Of a DNA stretch of 64,000 nucleotides, positions 35,597-43,406 are shown piece by piece. Source of the DNA: Microvirga terrestris (GTDB taxonomy: Bacteria; Pseudomonadota; Alphaproteobacteria; Rhizobiales; Beijerinckiaceae); NCBI RefSeq assembly GCF_015694425.1, contig NZ_JADQDN010000001.1:744001-808000 (forward strand). Direction: 5' to 3'. Below the pieces are notes generated by a model, which was given only the letters and a program-made list of their open reading frames with translations, was not told where the DNA came from and did no database searches. Each line of letters begins with the position of its first letter. The first letter of the stretch is position 1. Made by a program: the position numbers and the translations under genes.

Positions 35597-36907
35597 ATGA
35601 ACCTGCACCCATTGCTCCGCCGCCGCGTCGAATCCGGCCATCCCGTCCGCGTGGCGCTGATCGGGGCGGGAAAATTCGGCTCCATGTTCCTCGCCCAGGT
35701 GCCGACCATTGTCGGGCTGGACGTTGCGGTGATCGCCGATCTCGACCCGGATCGGGCCCGGGAGGCGTGCCGCACTGTCGGCTGGGACGACGTGCGGATC
35801 GGCGCAACCCGCTTCGTGGCCGATGGGATTGAGGCCTGCCGGGCGGATGACGTTGAGGTGGTGATCGAGGCGACCGGGCATCCTGAGGCGGGCATCCGCC
35901 ATGCGCTCACCGCCATCGAGGCGGGCCGGCACATCCTCATGGTCAACGTGGAGGCGGATGTGCTGGCGGGGCCGCTGCTCGCCGACAAGGCGCGGGAGCG
36001 CGGCGTGGTTTATTCCATGGCCTACGGCGACCAGCCGGCGCTCGTGTCCGAGATGGTCGACTGGGCCAGGGCTGCGGGCTTCACGGTCGCGGCCGCCGGC
36101 AAGGGCACCAAATATCTGCCGCACTTCCATCAGGTCACGCCCGACGACGTCTGGACCCATTACGGCCTCACGCCCGAGCAGGCGAAGGCCGGGGGCATGA
36201 ACCCGCAGATGTTCAACTCGTTTCTCGACGGCACCAAATCGGCCATCGAGATGGCGGCCATCGCCAATGCGTGCGATCTCGATGTGCCGGAGGAGGGCTT
36301 GCGCTTCCCGCCCTGCGGGGTCGATGACCTCGCCCAGGTGCTGCGGCCGAGAAACGTCGGCGGGCAATTGGATCACGACGGCATGGTCGAGGTGGTGTCG
36401 TCCCTGGAGCGGGACGGGCGGCCTGTGTTCCGCGACCTGCGCTGGGGCGTCTATGTGGTGCTGAAAGCCCCCAACGATTATGCCGCCGCCTGCTTCAGGC
36501 AATACGGTCTGCCGACCGACTCAACGGGCCGCTATGCCGCCATGTACAAGCCCTTCCACCTGATCGGCCTGGAGCTGTCGATCTCCGTGCTGAGTGCGGC
36601 CCTGCGCGGCGAGCCGACAGGCTCGACCCGCGGTTGGCGCGGCGACGCGGTGGCGGTCGCCAAGCGGGATCTTAAAGCCGGCGAGATGCTGGACGGAGAG
36701 GGCGGCTACACAGTCTACGGCCGCTTGGCGCCGGCCTCCCGCAGCAAGGCCGGGCGCATGCTGCCCATCGGTCTTGCCCACGGCGTACGCCTCACCCGGG
36801 ATGTCGCCGCGGGGTCGGCCGTGACGGAGGATGACGTGGCGCTCGATGGAGAACGGCTCGCCGTCCGGGTGCGCCGGGAGATGGTTGATCGGTTCGGAGA
36901 GGGCTGA
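35597..36907 (+). CDS. Homoserine-dehydrogenase-like oxidoreductase with C-terminal SAF domain
   Basis: 436 residues from ATG at 35597 (the frame is open to 35564). The N-terminal Rossmann domain has VRVALIGAGKFGSMFLAQV and VVIEATGHPEAGIRHAL. The middle contains conserved AAGKGTKYLPHFHQ and GMNPQMFNSFLDGTKSAIEM. The last ~90 residues are a SAF domain (VAVAKRDLKAGEMLDGEGGY, then RLTRDVAAGSAVTEDDV). SAF domains occur in sugar-acid dehydratases and in FlgA. NAD(P)-dependent oxidation of a sugar acid is plausible but unproven. The convergent SDR at 36908 abuts it directly. Confidence 0.8.
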   Translation: MNLHPLLRRRVESGHPVRVALIGAGKFGSMFLAQVPTIVGLDVAVIADLDPDRAREACRTVGWDDVRIGATRFVADGIEACRADDVEVVIEATGHPEAGIRHALTAIEAGRHILMVNVEADVLAGPLLADKARERGVVYSMAYGDQPALVSEMVDWARAAGFTVAAAGKGTKYLPHFHQVTPDDVWTHYGLTPEQAKAGGMNPQMFNSFLDGTKSAIEMAAIANACDLDVPEEGLRFPPCGVDDLAQVLRPRNVGGQLDHDGMVEVVSSLERDGRPVFRDLRWGVYVVLKAPNDYAAACFRQYGLPTDSTGRYAAMYKPFHLIGLELSISVLSAALRGEPTGSTRGWRGDAVAVAKRDLKAGEMLDGEGGYTVYGRLAPASRSKAGRMLPIGLAHGVRLTRDVAAGSAVTEDDVALDGERLAVRVRREMVDRFGEG

Positions 36908-37681
36908 TCAGAGGACGGCCAGCATACCGCCGTCGACGTAGATGATCTGGCCGTTCACATAGGCCGAGGCGGGCGACGCCAGGAACACGGCAACCCCGAT
37001 CAGATCATCCGGCATGCCCCAGCGGCCGGACGGCGTGCGGCCCCGCACCCAGGCGTCGAACTTGGCGTCCTCCACGAGGGCCTTGTTCATGTCGGTAACG
37101 ATGTAGCCGGGGCCGATGGCATTCGCCTGAATGCCGTGCACGGCCCATTCGGCCGCCATGGAGCGGGTCAGCTGCTTGATCCCGCCTTTCGCCGCCGTGT
37201 AGGGCGCAACGGTTGCGCGGGCGACCTCGCTCGTCAGCGAGCCGATATTGATGATCTTGCCGCCCTGGCCCCGGGCGATCATGCGTCGGGCGGCCTCCCG
37301 GCCGACCATGAAGGCGCTGGTGAGGTTGGTCTCGATCACCCGCCGCCATTCGTCGGCGGCCAGATCCACCATCGGCTTGCGCAGCTGGATGCCGGCATTG
37401 TTGACGAGAATGTCGATGTTCGTGCCGGCGCGGTCGAACCCGTCGAACGCAGCCATGATGGCCGCTTCATCGGACACGTCGAAGCTGCTGGTCGTGACTT
37501 GGTGACCGGCTGCCGCCAGAGCTTGCGCGGCAGCGGCAAGCTTGGCCTCGTCGCGCCCGTTGAGGATGACGGCCGTGCCCGCCTCGGCGAGGCCGCGCGC
37601 CATCGCCAGACCCAGGCCTCCGGAGGAGCCGGTCACAAGCGCCGTCTTCCCGGTCAGATCGAACAAGTCGCGTGCAGACAT
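36908..37681 (-). CDS. SDR oxidoreductase, gluconate 5-dehydrogenase-like
   Basis: 257 residues. TGSSGGLGLAMARGL is the cofactor glycine motif, NNAGI is present, and the catalytic residues are Ser in NIGSLTSEVARATVAPYTAAKGG with the YxxxK pair. GPGYIVTDMNKAL and the C-terminal ASAYVNGQIIYVDGGM are typical of the gluconate 5-/2-deoxy-gluconate 3-dehydrogenase branch. With the convergent SAF-domain dehydrogenase it hints at a sugar-acid function. Confidence 0.85.
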   Translation of the reverse strand: MSARDLFDLTGKTALVTGSSGGLGLAMARGLAEAGTAVILNGRDEAKLAAAAQALAAAGHQVTTSSFDVSDEAAIMAAFDGFDRAGTNIDILVNNAGIQLRKPMVDLAADEWRRVIETNLTSAFMVGREAARRMIARGQGGKIINIGSLTSEVARATVAPYTAAKGGIKQLTRSMAAEWAVHGIQANAIGPGYIVTDMNKALVEDAKFDAWVRGRTPSGRWGMPDDLIGVAVFLASPASAYVNGQIIYVDGGMLAVL

Positions 37682-37720
37682 GCTTCACCTGATGATGAGG
37701 CCGGAAGGCGCAAGAGCGCC

Positions 37721-38464
37721 TCAGGCCGGCGGCTGCGGCTCGATGACTTTGCCGTCCTGCGTGAAGTCGTAGATCTTGCCGGTCTGGCCCCAGGCGGGCA
37801 GGGCGAGCTTCACGATGTGAGGCGCGAGGTCTTCCGGCGTCTTGAGGGTCAGCGGATCCTCGCCAGGCATGGCGGCGCGTCGCATGCTTGTGCGCAGCGG
37901 ACCGGGGTTGAGCAGCATGACCTTCACGGGCGTCGTCACCGTCTCGGCCGCATAGGTGCGCACCAGGGCCTCCAAAGCGGCCTTCGAGACCGCATAGACG
38001 CCCCAATAGGCCTTGTGCTTGTGGGCGGCGCCCGACGTGATGAAGATCGCGCGGCCGGCGTCGGAGGCGCGCAGCAGCGGGTCGAGGGAGCGGATCAGGC
38101 GGTAATTGGCCGTGACGTTCACCGCCATCACCTCGTCCCAGACTGGCTGGTCGATATGGGCAAGCGGCGCCAATTCGCCGAGCTGGCCGGCATTGCCGAG
38201 GAGGATGTCGAGCTTGCCCCAGCGCTGATGGATCGCGGCGCCCAGGCGGTCGAGGGCCTCGAGGTCCTTCAGGTTGACCGGCACCAGGGTGGCGGAGCCG
38301 CCCTTGGCGCGGATCTCGTCATCGAGGGATTCGAGCGCGCCCTGGGTGCGGGCCAGCGCGATCACATGCGCGCCGGCTTCGGCCAGAGCAAGGGCGGCGG
38401 CGCGTCCGATGCCGCGCGAAGCGCCGGTGACGACCGCGACGCGGTTCTGAAGAGGCTTGTCCAT
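37721..38464 (-). CDS. SDR family oxidoreductase next to purF
   Basis: 247 residues with VTGASRGIGRAAALALAEAG, GNAGQLGELAPL and the catalytic ITSGAAHKHKAYWGVYAVSK (Ser, Tyr, Lys). NAD(P)(H)-dependent, substrate unknown; it resembles the YciK-like short-chain group. It starts 6 bp after purF and is probably the last gene of that transcript. Confidence 0.85.
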   Translation of the reverse strand: MDKPLQNRVAVVTGASRGIGRAAALALAEAGAHVIALARTQGALESLDDEIRAKGGSATLVPVNLKDLEALDRLGAAIHQRWGKLDILLGNAGQLGELAPLAHIDQPVWDEVMAVNVTANYRLIRSLDPLLRASDAGRAIFITSGAAHKHKAYWGVYAVSKAALEALVRTYAAETVTTPVKVMLLNPGPLRTSMRRAAMPGEDPLTLKTPEDLAPHIVKLALPAWGQTGKIYDFTQDGKVIEPQPPA

Positions 38465-38470
38465 GGTTCC

Positions 38471-39958
38471 TCAGTCGGCTTCGGCGAGAACCGCGAGACG
38501 GCGCGGGGTGGCGACGGTGAGGTCGGTCAGCGGCGTCGGGTAGTCGCCCGTAAAGCAATGGTCGGTGAATTGCGGCTGGGCCGGGTTGCGGCCCGTCTCG
38601 CCCATGGCGCGGTAGACGCCCTCGATGGACAGGAAGGCCAGCGAATCCGCCCCGATATACTGGCGCATCTGCTCCAGGTCATGGGTGGCCGCGAGCAGCT
38701 TCTCCTTCTCCGGTGTGTCGATGCCGTAGAAGTCCGGGTGCGTGATCGGCGGGCTGGAGATGCGGAAGTGAACCTCCTTGGCGCCGGCCTCGCGCATCAT
38801 GCGGACGATCTTCACCGAGGTGGTTCCGCGCACGAGGCTGTCGTCCACGAGGACGATGCTCTTGCCGGCGATGGCCGCCCGGTTGGCCGAGTGCTTCATG
38901 CGCACCCCGAGCTCACGCACCGACTGGGTCGGCTGGATGAAGGTGCGGCCGACGTAATGGTTGCGGATGATGCCGAGCTCGTAAGGCAGCCCGCAGGTCT
39001 GGGCATAGCCGAGCGCCGCCGGCACGCCGGAATCCGGCACCGGGATCACCACGTCCGCATTGGCCGGGGATTCGAGGGCCAATTCACGGCCCATCTTCTT
39101 GCGGATCTCATAGACGCTGCGACCGTTCACGACGGAATCCGGTCGGGCGAAGTAGATGTATTCGAAGATGTCCGGGCGGGGCGCCACTGCCGGCGCGTAG
39201 CGGAAGGACTCGATGCCCTCATCCGAGATCACCACGCATTCGCCATTCTCGATGTCGCGGACGAAGCGGGCGCCGATGATGTCGAGCGCGCAGGTCTCGG
39301 AAGCGAGGATGTAGCGGCCGTCGAGCTCGCCCAGCACCAGCGGGCGAATGCCCAGAGGATCGCGGGCGCCGATCAGCTTCTTGTTCGTGAGCGCCACCAG
39401 GGCGAAGGCGCCCTCGATCTTCTGGATCGCCTCGACGAAACGGTCGATGACCCGGTCCTTGCGGCTGCGGGCGACCAGGTGGACGATCACCTCCGTGTCC
39501 GTGGTGGACTGGCAGATGGCGCCGTCACGGATCAGGTTCCGGCGAAGGGTCAGGCCGTTGGTCAGGTTGCCGTTATGGGCCACCGCGAAGCCGCCGCCGT
39601 CAAGCTCGGCAAAGAGCGGCTGGACGTTGCGCAGCACCGTCTCGCCGGTGGTCGAGTAGCGGGTATGGCCGATGGCCGAGAGGCCCTCCAGGCGCTCGAT
39701 GGTGGCCCGGTCGGAGAAGTTGTCGCCCACGAGGCCGAGCCTGCGCTCGGAATTGAAGACCGAGCCGTTGAAGGTGACGATGCCGGCCGCCTCCTGGCCC
39801 CGGTGCTGCAGGGCGTGGAGGCCAAGCGCCGTGATGGCCGCCGCGTCCGGGTGCCCGTAGATGCCGAAGACGCCGCATTCTTCGCGCAGGGTATCGCCGT
39901 CGAGGTCGAGGTTCACCTGTTTCGGGGTGACCTGCCACGTCTCAGACAAAGCAGCCAT
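38471..39958 (-). CDS. purF: Amidophosphoribosyltransferase
   Basis: 495 residues. It transfers glutamine amide nitrogen to PRPP, the first committed step of purine synthesis. The N-terminal nucleophile is Cys28 (REECGVFGIYGH) after a 27-residue propeptide that must be cleaved. The PRPP-binding loop is IVLVDDSLVRGTTSVKIV, and PVPDSGVPAALGYAQ is also conserved. It lies downstream of cvpA, the usual arrangement. Confidence 0.96.
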   Translation of the reverse strand: MAALSETWQVTPKQVNLDLDGDTLREECGVFGIYGHPDAAAITALGLHALQHRGQEAAGIVTFNGSVFNSERRLGLVGDNFSDRATIERLEGLSAIGHTRYSTTGETVLRNVQPLFAELDGGGFAVAHNGNLTNGLTLRRNLIRDGAICQSTTDTEVIVHLVARSRKDRVIDRFVEAIQKIEGAFALVALTNKKLIGARDPLGIRPLVLGELDGRYILASETCALDIIGARFVRDIENGECVVISDEGIESFRYAPAVAPRPDIFEYIYFARPDSVVNGRSVYEIRKKMGRELALESPANADVVIPVPDSGVPAALGYAQTCGLPYELGIIRNHYVGRTFIQPTQSVRELGVRMKHSANRAAIAGKSIVLVDDSLVRGTTSVKIVRMMREAGAKEVHFRISSPPITHPDFYGIDTPEKEKLLAATHDLEQMRQYIGADSLAFLSIEGVYRAMGETGRNPAQPQFTDHCFTGDYPTPLTDLTVATPRRLAVLAEAD

Positions 39959-40059
39959 CGATCATACCTTTGGGATTCGCGCCCGCACCGGCGCCGCCCC
40001 TATGTAGTCATCCTCGAGCCAAACGCCAACGTCTATTCTGAGGCTGCCAGACGCTTGGC

Positions 40060-40107
40060 GCATCGGCTTGGCCCCAAAAGTGCATTCCACTTTTTGGGCC
40101 GATGCTT
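40060..40107. repeat. AGTGG/CCACT palindromic repeat, copy 2 (cvpA 3' end)
   Basis: GGCCCCAAAAGTG and CCACTTTTTGGGCC around CATT, with outer arms GCATCGG and CCGATGC. It is homologous in layout to 4464-4513. Its edge overlaps the cvpA stop codon by two bases, so it is also the natural 3' hairpin of cvpA. Confidence 0.7.
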
Positions 40108-40711
40108 AGCTGCGCCGCTGGGGCGGCTGCGGTGCTGCGGGCGCGGCAGGGGCTGTCGGGCGCTGCGGATCGGGCTCGGCCGGCTCGGCTTCCGGCGCGG
40201 CGTCCTTGTTGCGCAGGCGCTGGATCAGGGCCTCGGCATTCTCCGGCAGCATGGCGATGATGTTGTCGCGGGTGTTCTCCATGGCCGGGCGGGTTTTGGA
40301 GGCGGTCGCCCATTCGGGCTCCTTGCCCTGCAGCAGCCAGCCCAGGAAGGCCCAGCCGATCACGCAGATCAGGAAGCCGCGGGCCGCGCCGAAGAACAGG
40401 CCGAGCGTCCGGTCGAGAGCGCCGATCCGGGAATCGAGGATGAGGTCCGAGATCTGCACTGTGATGATCGACACGATGATCAGGGTGATGACGAAGATCG
40501 CCCCGATGGAGGCCACGAGCGCCACCGTGCCGCTGTTGATGTATTGCTGGGCGATCGGCAGGGCGGTCGGGTGTAGGTACCAGGCGGCCGCGGCCGCCAC
40601 CACCCACGCCACGATGGCGAGCACCTCGCGGGTGAAGCCGCGCACGGCAGCAAGAAGAGCCGAGATCAGGACGATACCGATAACGACGAGGTCCAGAACG
40701 GAAAAGGGCAT
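40106..40711 (-). CDS. cvpA: CvpA family membrane protein
   Basis: 201 residues; four membrane segments in the first 130, with VLDLVVIGIVLISALLAAVR and GFTREVLAIVAWVVAAAAAW as the family start and GALDRTLGLFFGAARGFLI later. The last 50 residues are Pro/Ala-rich and cytoplasmic. CvpA is an inner-membrane protein linked to colicin V production and envelope stress; its place before purF is conserved. Confidence 0.9.
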   Translation of the reverse strand: MPFSVLDLVVIGIVLISALLAAVRGFTREVLAIVAWVVAAAAAWYLHPTALPIAQQYINSGTVALVASIGAIFVITLIIVSIITVQISDLILDSRIGALDRTLGLFFGAARGFLICVIGWAFLGWLLQGKEPEWATASKTRPAMENTRDNIIAMLPENAEALIQRLRNKDAAPEAEPAEPDPQRPTAPAAPAAPQPPQRRS

Positions 40712-40860
40712 GGGCCGGGCCTACGCAGATGAACAGGAATGGAGCCGCCTTTGCGGGTTCGAAGCCTGGCTCTATAGCGTTAAGAAAGGCTTTCGTCACC
40801 CCGGGGAAGTTGAGCCAGCCCGGGAAAGGCGGCGGCTGCCGCCTCCCGCAGGATGTGGGC

Positions 40861-41877
40861 TCAGGCGACCTCGACGATCAGCTTGCCGAAATTCCGGCCC
40901 TCCAGAAGCCCGATGAAGGCTTCCGGCGCGCTCTCAAGGCCCTGGACGATGTCCTCCTTGTGTTTTACGCGGCCATCGGCGATCCACCCGGCCATGTCCT
41001 GGTAGAAGGCGGGACGCTGGTCGCTGAACTCGCGCTGGATGAAACCGCGGATCGTCAGGCTCTTGGTGAGAACGTCGCGCATGAGGACCGGCAGGCGGTC
41101 CGGCCCTTCGAATGCTCCCGTGGCGTTGTATTGCGCGATGAGGCCGCAGACCGGAATGCGGGCGAAGGTGTTGAGCAGGGGGAAGACCGCGTCCCAGACC
41201 TTGCCGCCGACGTTCTCGAAGTAGACGTCGATCCCGTCCGGACAGGCCGCCCGTAGATCCTCCGCGAAAGTGGGCGAGTGGTGGTCCACTGCCGCATCGA
41301 AGCCGAACTCATCCCGCACCAGAGCGCATTTTTTAGCACCGCCGGCAATGCCGATGGCCCGGGCGCCCCTGATCTTCGCGATCTGCCCGACGGCCGAGCC
41401 GACAGGTCCGCTCGCTGCGGCCACGACCACGGTCTCGCCGGGCTTTGGCTGGCCGAGGGTCAACAGGCCCGCATAGGCGGTGAAGCCCGGCATGCCGAGA
41501 ACGCCGAGCGCGGTCGTGAGGGGCGCCTGGTCCGGATCGAGCTTGCGCAGGGCGTTGGCATCTGCAACCGCATAGGACTGCCAGCCGGAATAGGACAGGA
41601 CCATGTCGCCGGGCTCATAATCGGGATGCCGGCTCTCCAGGACCTCACCGACCGTGCCGGCCTCCATCACTTCGCCGATCTCGACCGCAGCCGCATAGGA
41701 TTTCGCGGCGCTCATCCGACCGCGCATGTAGGGATCGAGCGAGAGATAGCGGATTTTCAGCAGCACCTGGCCTTCGCCGGGAACAGGAATGGGCGTCCGC
41801 ACAAGTTTGAAATTATCGGGGGTCGGGCGGCCGGTTGGACGCGAGGCGAGGAGGATCTGCAGGTTCTGTTCTGTCAC
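40861..41877 (-). CDS. NADP-dependent zinc-less oxidoreductase (CurA/YncB-like MDR)
   Basis: 338 residues. The MDR N-terminal domain includes YLSLDPYMRGRM, typical of the leukotriene B4 dehydrogenase/curcumin reductase branch. The Rossmann motif is VVVAAASGPVGSAVGQIAKI and the NADP-binding YFENVGGKVWDAV follows. Expected reaction: reduction of alpha,beta-unsaturated carbonyls. It interrupts the usual radA-cvpA adjacency. The 149 bp between it and cvpA contains no feature seen. Confidence 0.88.
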   Translation of the reverse strand: MTEQNLQILLASRPTGRPTPDNFKLVRTPIPVPGEGQVLLKIRYLSLDPYMRGRMSAAKSYAAAVEIGEVMEAGTVGEVLESRHPDYEPGDMVLSYSGWQSYAVADANALRKLDPDQAPLTTALGVLGMPGFTAYAGLLTLGQPKPGETVVVAAASGPVGSAVGQIAKIRGARAIGIAGGAKKCALVRDEFGFDAAVDHHSPTFAEDLRAACPDGIDVYFENVGGKVWDAVFPLLNTFARIPVCGLIAQYNATGAFEGPDRLPVLMRDVLTKSLTIRGFIQREFSDQRPAFYQDMAGWIADGRVKHKEDIVQGLESAPEAFIGLLEGRNFGKLIVEVA

Positions 41878-42000
41878 CGATGAGACTCCTAAGGTGGCGC
41901 TCGCACGCCACTCTGCCTTGGGCGTGCTCCTATCGTCCCATTAGGTCGATGCGCCATCCTGCTCCGTCAAGTCTCAGCTGTTGTCTTCAATGGGTCGTAA

Positions 42001-42035
42001 AGAAAAAGAAGGGCTCCGGCGTTGCCGCCGGAGCC
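42001..42035 (-). terminator. Terminator of RTX gene 3
   Basis: GGCTCCGGC (42012-42020) pairs with GCCGGAGCC (42027-42035); on the minus strand a T-rich CTTCTTTTTCT follows. It lies 26 bp downstream of the RTX stop. Confidence 0.8.
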
Positions 42036-42060
42036 TCTCGGGCTTTGCAGTTAGACGAGC

Positions 42061-43263
42061 TTAGATGAACAGGAAGTCGTCGGCGGTGAGCATGATGCCG
42101 GGCTTCACCTTGAGGATCTCGATGCCCTTACCTTTGCCCGACCCGTCTACATCCAGGTAAACGAAACCGTTCTTCTTGTTGTAGAAGATGTAGTCGTTCG
42201 ATCCGTCCGGAGTGTCGTCGAGCTTGGTGCCGACGTTGAAGAACTTCTTCTGGAGCTTCTGCCCCTTCACGAAGAGCTTGTCGAAGCCGACCGTTTTATT
42301 GCTGCCGCCCTTGTCGTCGGGCTTGCCGCCCTTGTCGTCGTCCGCGCTCTTCTTGGACAGCACGTCGCCCTTCTTAGGGCCCTTGACCTTGAACGCCTTC
42401 AGGGCTGCCAGGCTGATCTGGATCGTGTCGTCGGACGGCTTGAAGTCCATGATCTGGTCGAAATGGCCCTTCTTTACGGGCGTGTCGAACACGAAGGTGT
42501 CCTGGCCGTCGCCGCCGTAGAGCTTATCCTTGCCCGCGCCGCCGTTGATCGTGTCGTTGCCGGCCAGACCAAAGAGCGTGTCGTTACCGCCGAGGCCGCT
42601 GAGGATGTCAATGTCGGTGGTGCCGGTGAGACGGTCGTTCTTGCCCGTGCCGATAGCTGTTTCGGCGGAGTTCGTGACGGTGATCGTCACCTCTTCCGTA
42701 TAGGAGAGGCCGTTGGAATCCGTCACTTTGACGCGCAGCTTGTGCGTGCCGACCTGGTCGTTATCGACACCAGCTTTCAGCTTGATGCTGCTGCCGTCGA
42801 TCGTGAAGTAGTCGTTGTAAATGTTTGTACCGTTGCCATCGACCAGATTGTAGGTGAATGTCTCGCCAAGATCTTGATCGACCGCTGCCAAGGTCGCAAC
42901 CGTCGTATTAACCGGCGCGTCTTCAGCGATTGTGCCGCCCGTGACGAGGATGTCCGTGGGGGCCTCGTCGACGTCCGTTATGTTAATTGTAATCTGCGCA
43001 GGAGTGATTCCGGTTGCAGTGATCGTCAGATTCAGCGACGAGGCCTGCTCGAAATTCAACAGATTGTCCCCTACCAGGAGAAGCTCCCAATACTCGTACA
43101 CGTCGTTGTATGCGATTTTAAAGCGCTTATCAGAGACTTCGAACTCGAATTCTTCGCCAACTACGCCACCAGTGACCTCGAAAGCCACGACAGCATCTGC
43201 GTCGGCGCCGGCGTCTTCTGAGAGACTGCGAGGTGAGGGTAAGAACTCGATTGTAGCTGGCAT
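42061..43263 (-). CDS. RTX calcium-binding protein 3 with cadherin-like domains
   Basis: 400 residues. Two cadherin-like beta-sandwich repeats (about 1-95 and 95-205) end in ITINITDVDEAPTDI and VTITVTNSAETAIG. RTX nonapeptides follow (GLGGNDTLFGLAGNDTINGG, GAGKDKLYGGDGQDTFVF). The C-terminal module shared with RTX 1 and 2 (FDQIMDFKPSDDTIQI ... DYIFYNKKNGFVYLDVDGSG ... DDFLFI) is expanded by a charged Lys/Asp/Gly-rich insert (KKSADDDKGGKPDDKGG). Adhesin-like, probably type I secreted. Confidence 0.87.
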   Translation of the reverse strand: MPATIEFLPSPRSLSEDAGADADAVVAFEVTGGVVGEEFEFEVSDKRFKIAYNDVYEYWELLLVGDNLLNFEQASSLNLTITATGITPAQITINITDVDEAPTDILVTGGTIAEDAPVNTTVATLAAVDQDLGETFTYNLVDGNGTNIYNDYFTIDGSSIKLKAGVDNDQVGTHKLRVKVTDSNGLSYTEEVTITVTNSAETAIGTGKNDRLTGTTDIDILSGLGGNDTLFGLAGNDTINGGAGKDKLYGGDGQDTFVFDTPVKKGHFDQIMDFKPSDDTIQISLAALKAFKVKGPKKGDVLSKKSADDDKGGKPDDKGGSNKTVGFDKLFVKGQKLQKKFFNVGTKLDDTPDGSNDYIFYNKKNGFVYLDVDGSGKGKGIEILKVKPGIMLTADDFLFI

Positions 43264-43338
43264 TGCTGTCCCCTGGAGACTTATCCGACCTTATATCTCG
43301 GTCGAGGTAAATCGATGGTATAACCAAAACTTGCTAGA

Positions 43339-43366
43339 GCGTTATAGAATTGCATTGACCTGTCAA
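43339..43366 (-). promoter_or_regulatory. Candidate promoter of RTX gene 3
   Basis: On the minus strand TTGACA (43366-43361) is followed 16 bases later by TAACGC; TATAAC is two bases nearer. The -35 lies in the palindrome TTGAC-CT-GTCAA (43355-43366), which could bind a repressor. Confidence 0.4.
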
Positions 43367-43406
43367 GTTGAGCTTAAGGCATAGGCAGTTTGGCTGATGG
43401 ACTGGG

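Noticed and set aside
37136-40576. A 1146-codon plus-strand open frame
   Set aside because: It lies antisense to two SDR genes and purF, which have clear family motifs. Its His/Arg/Gly-rich product is the usual GC-rich shadow.
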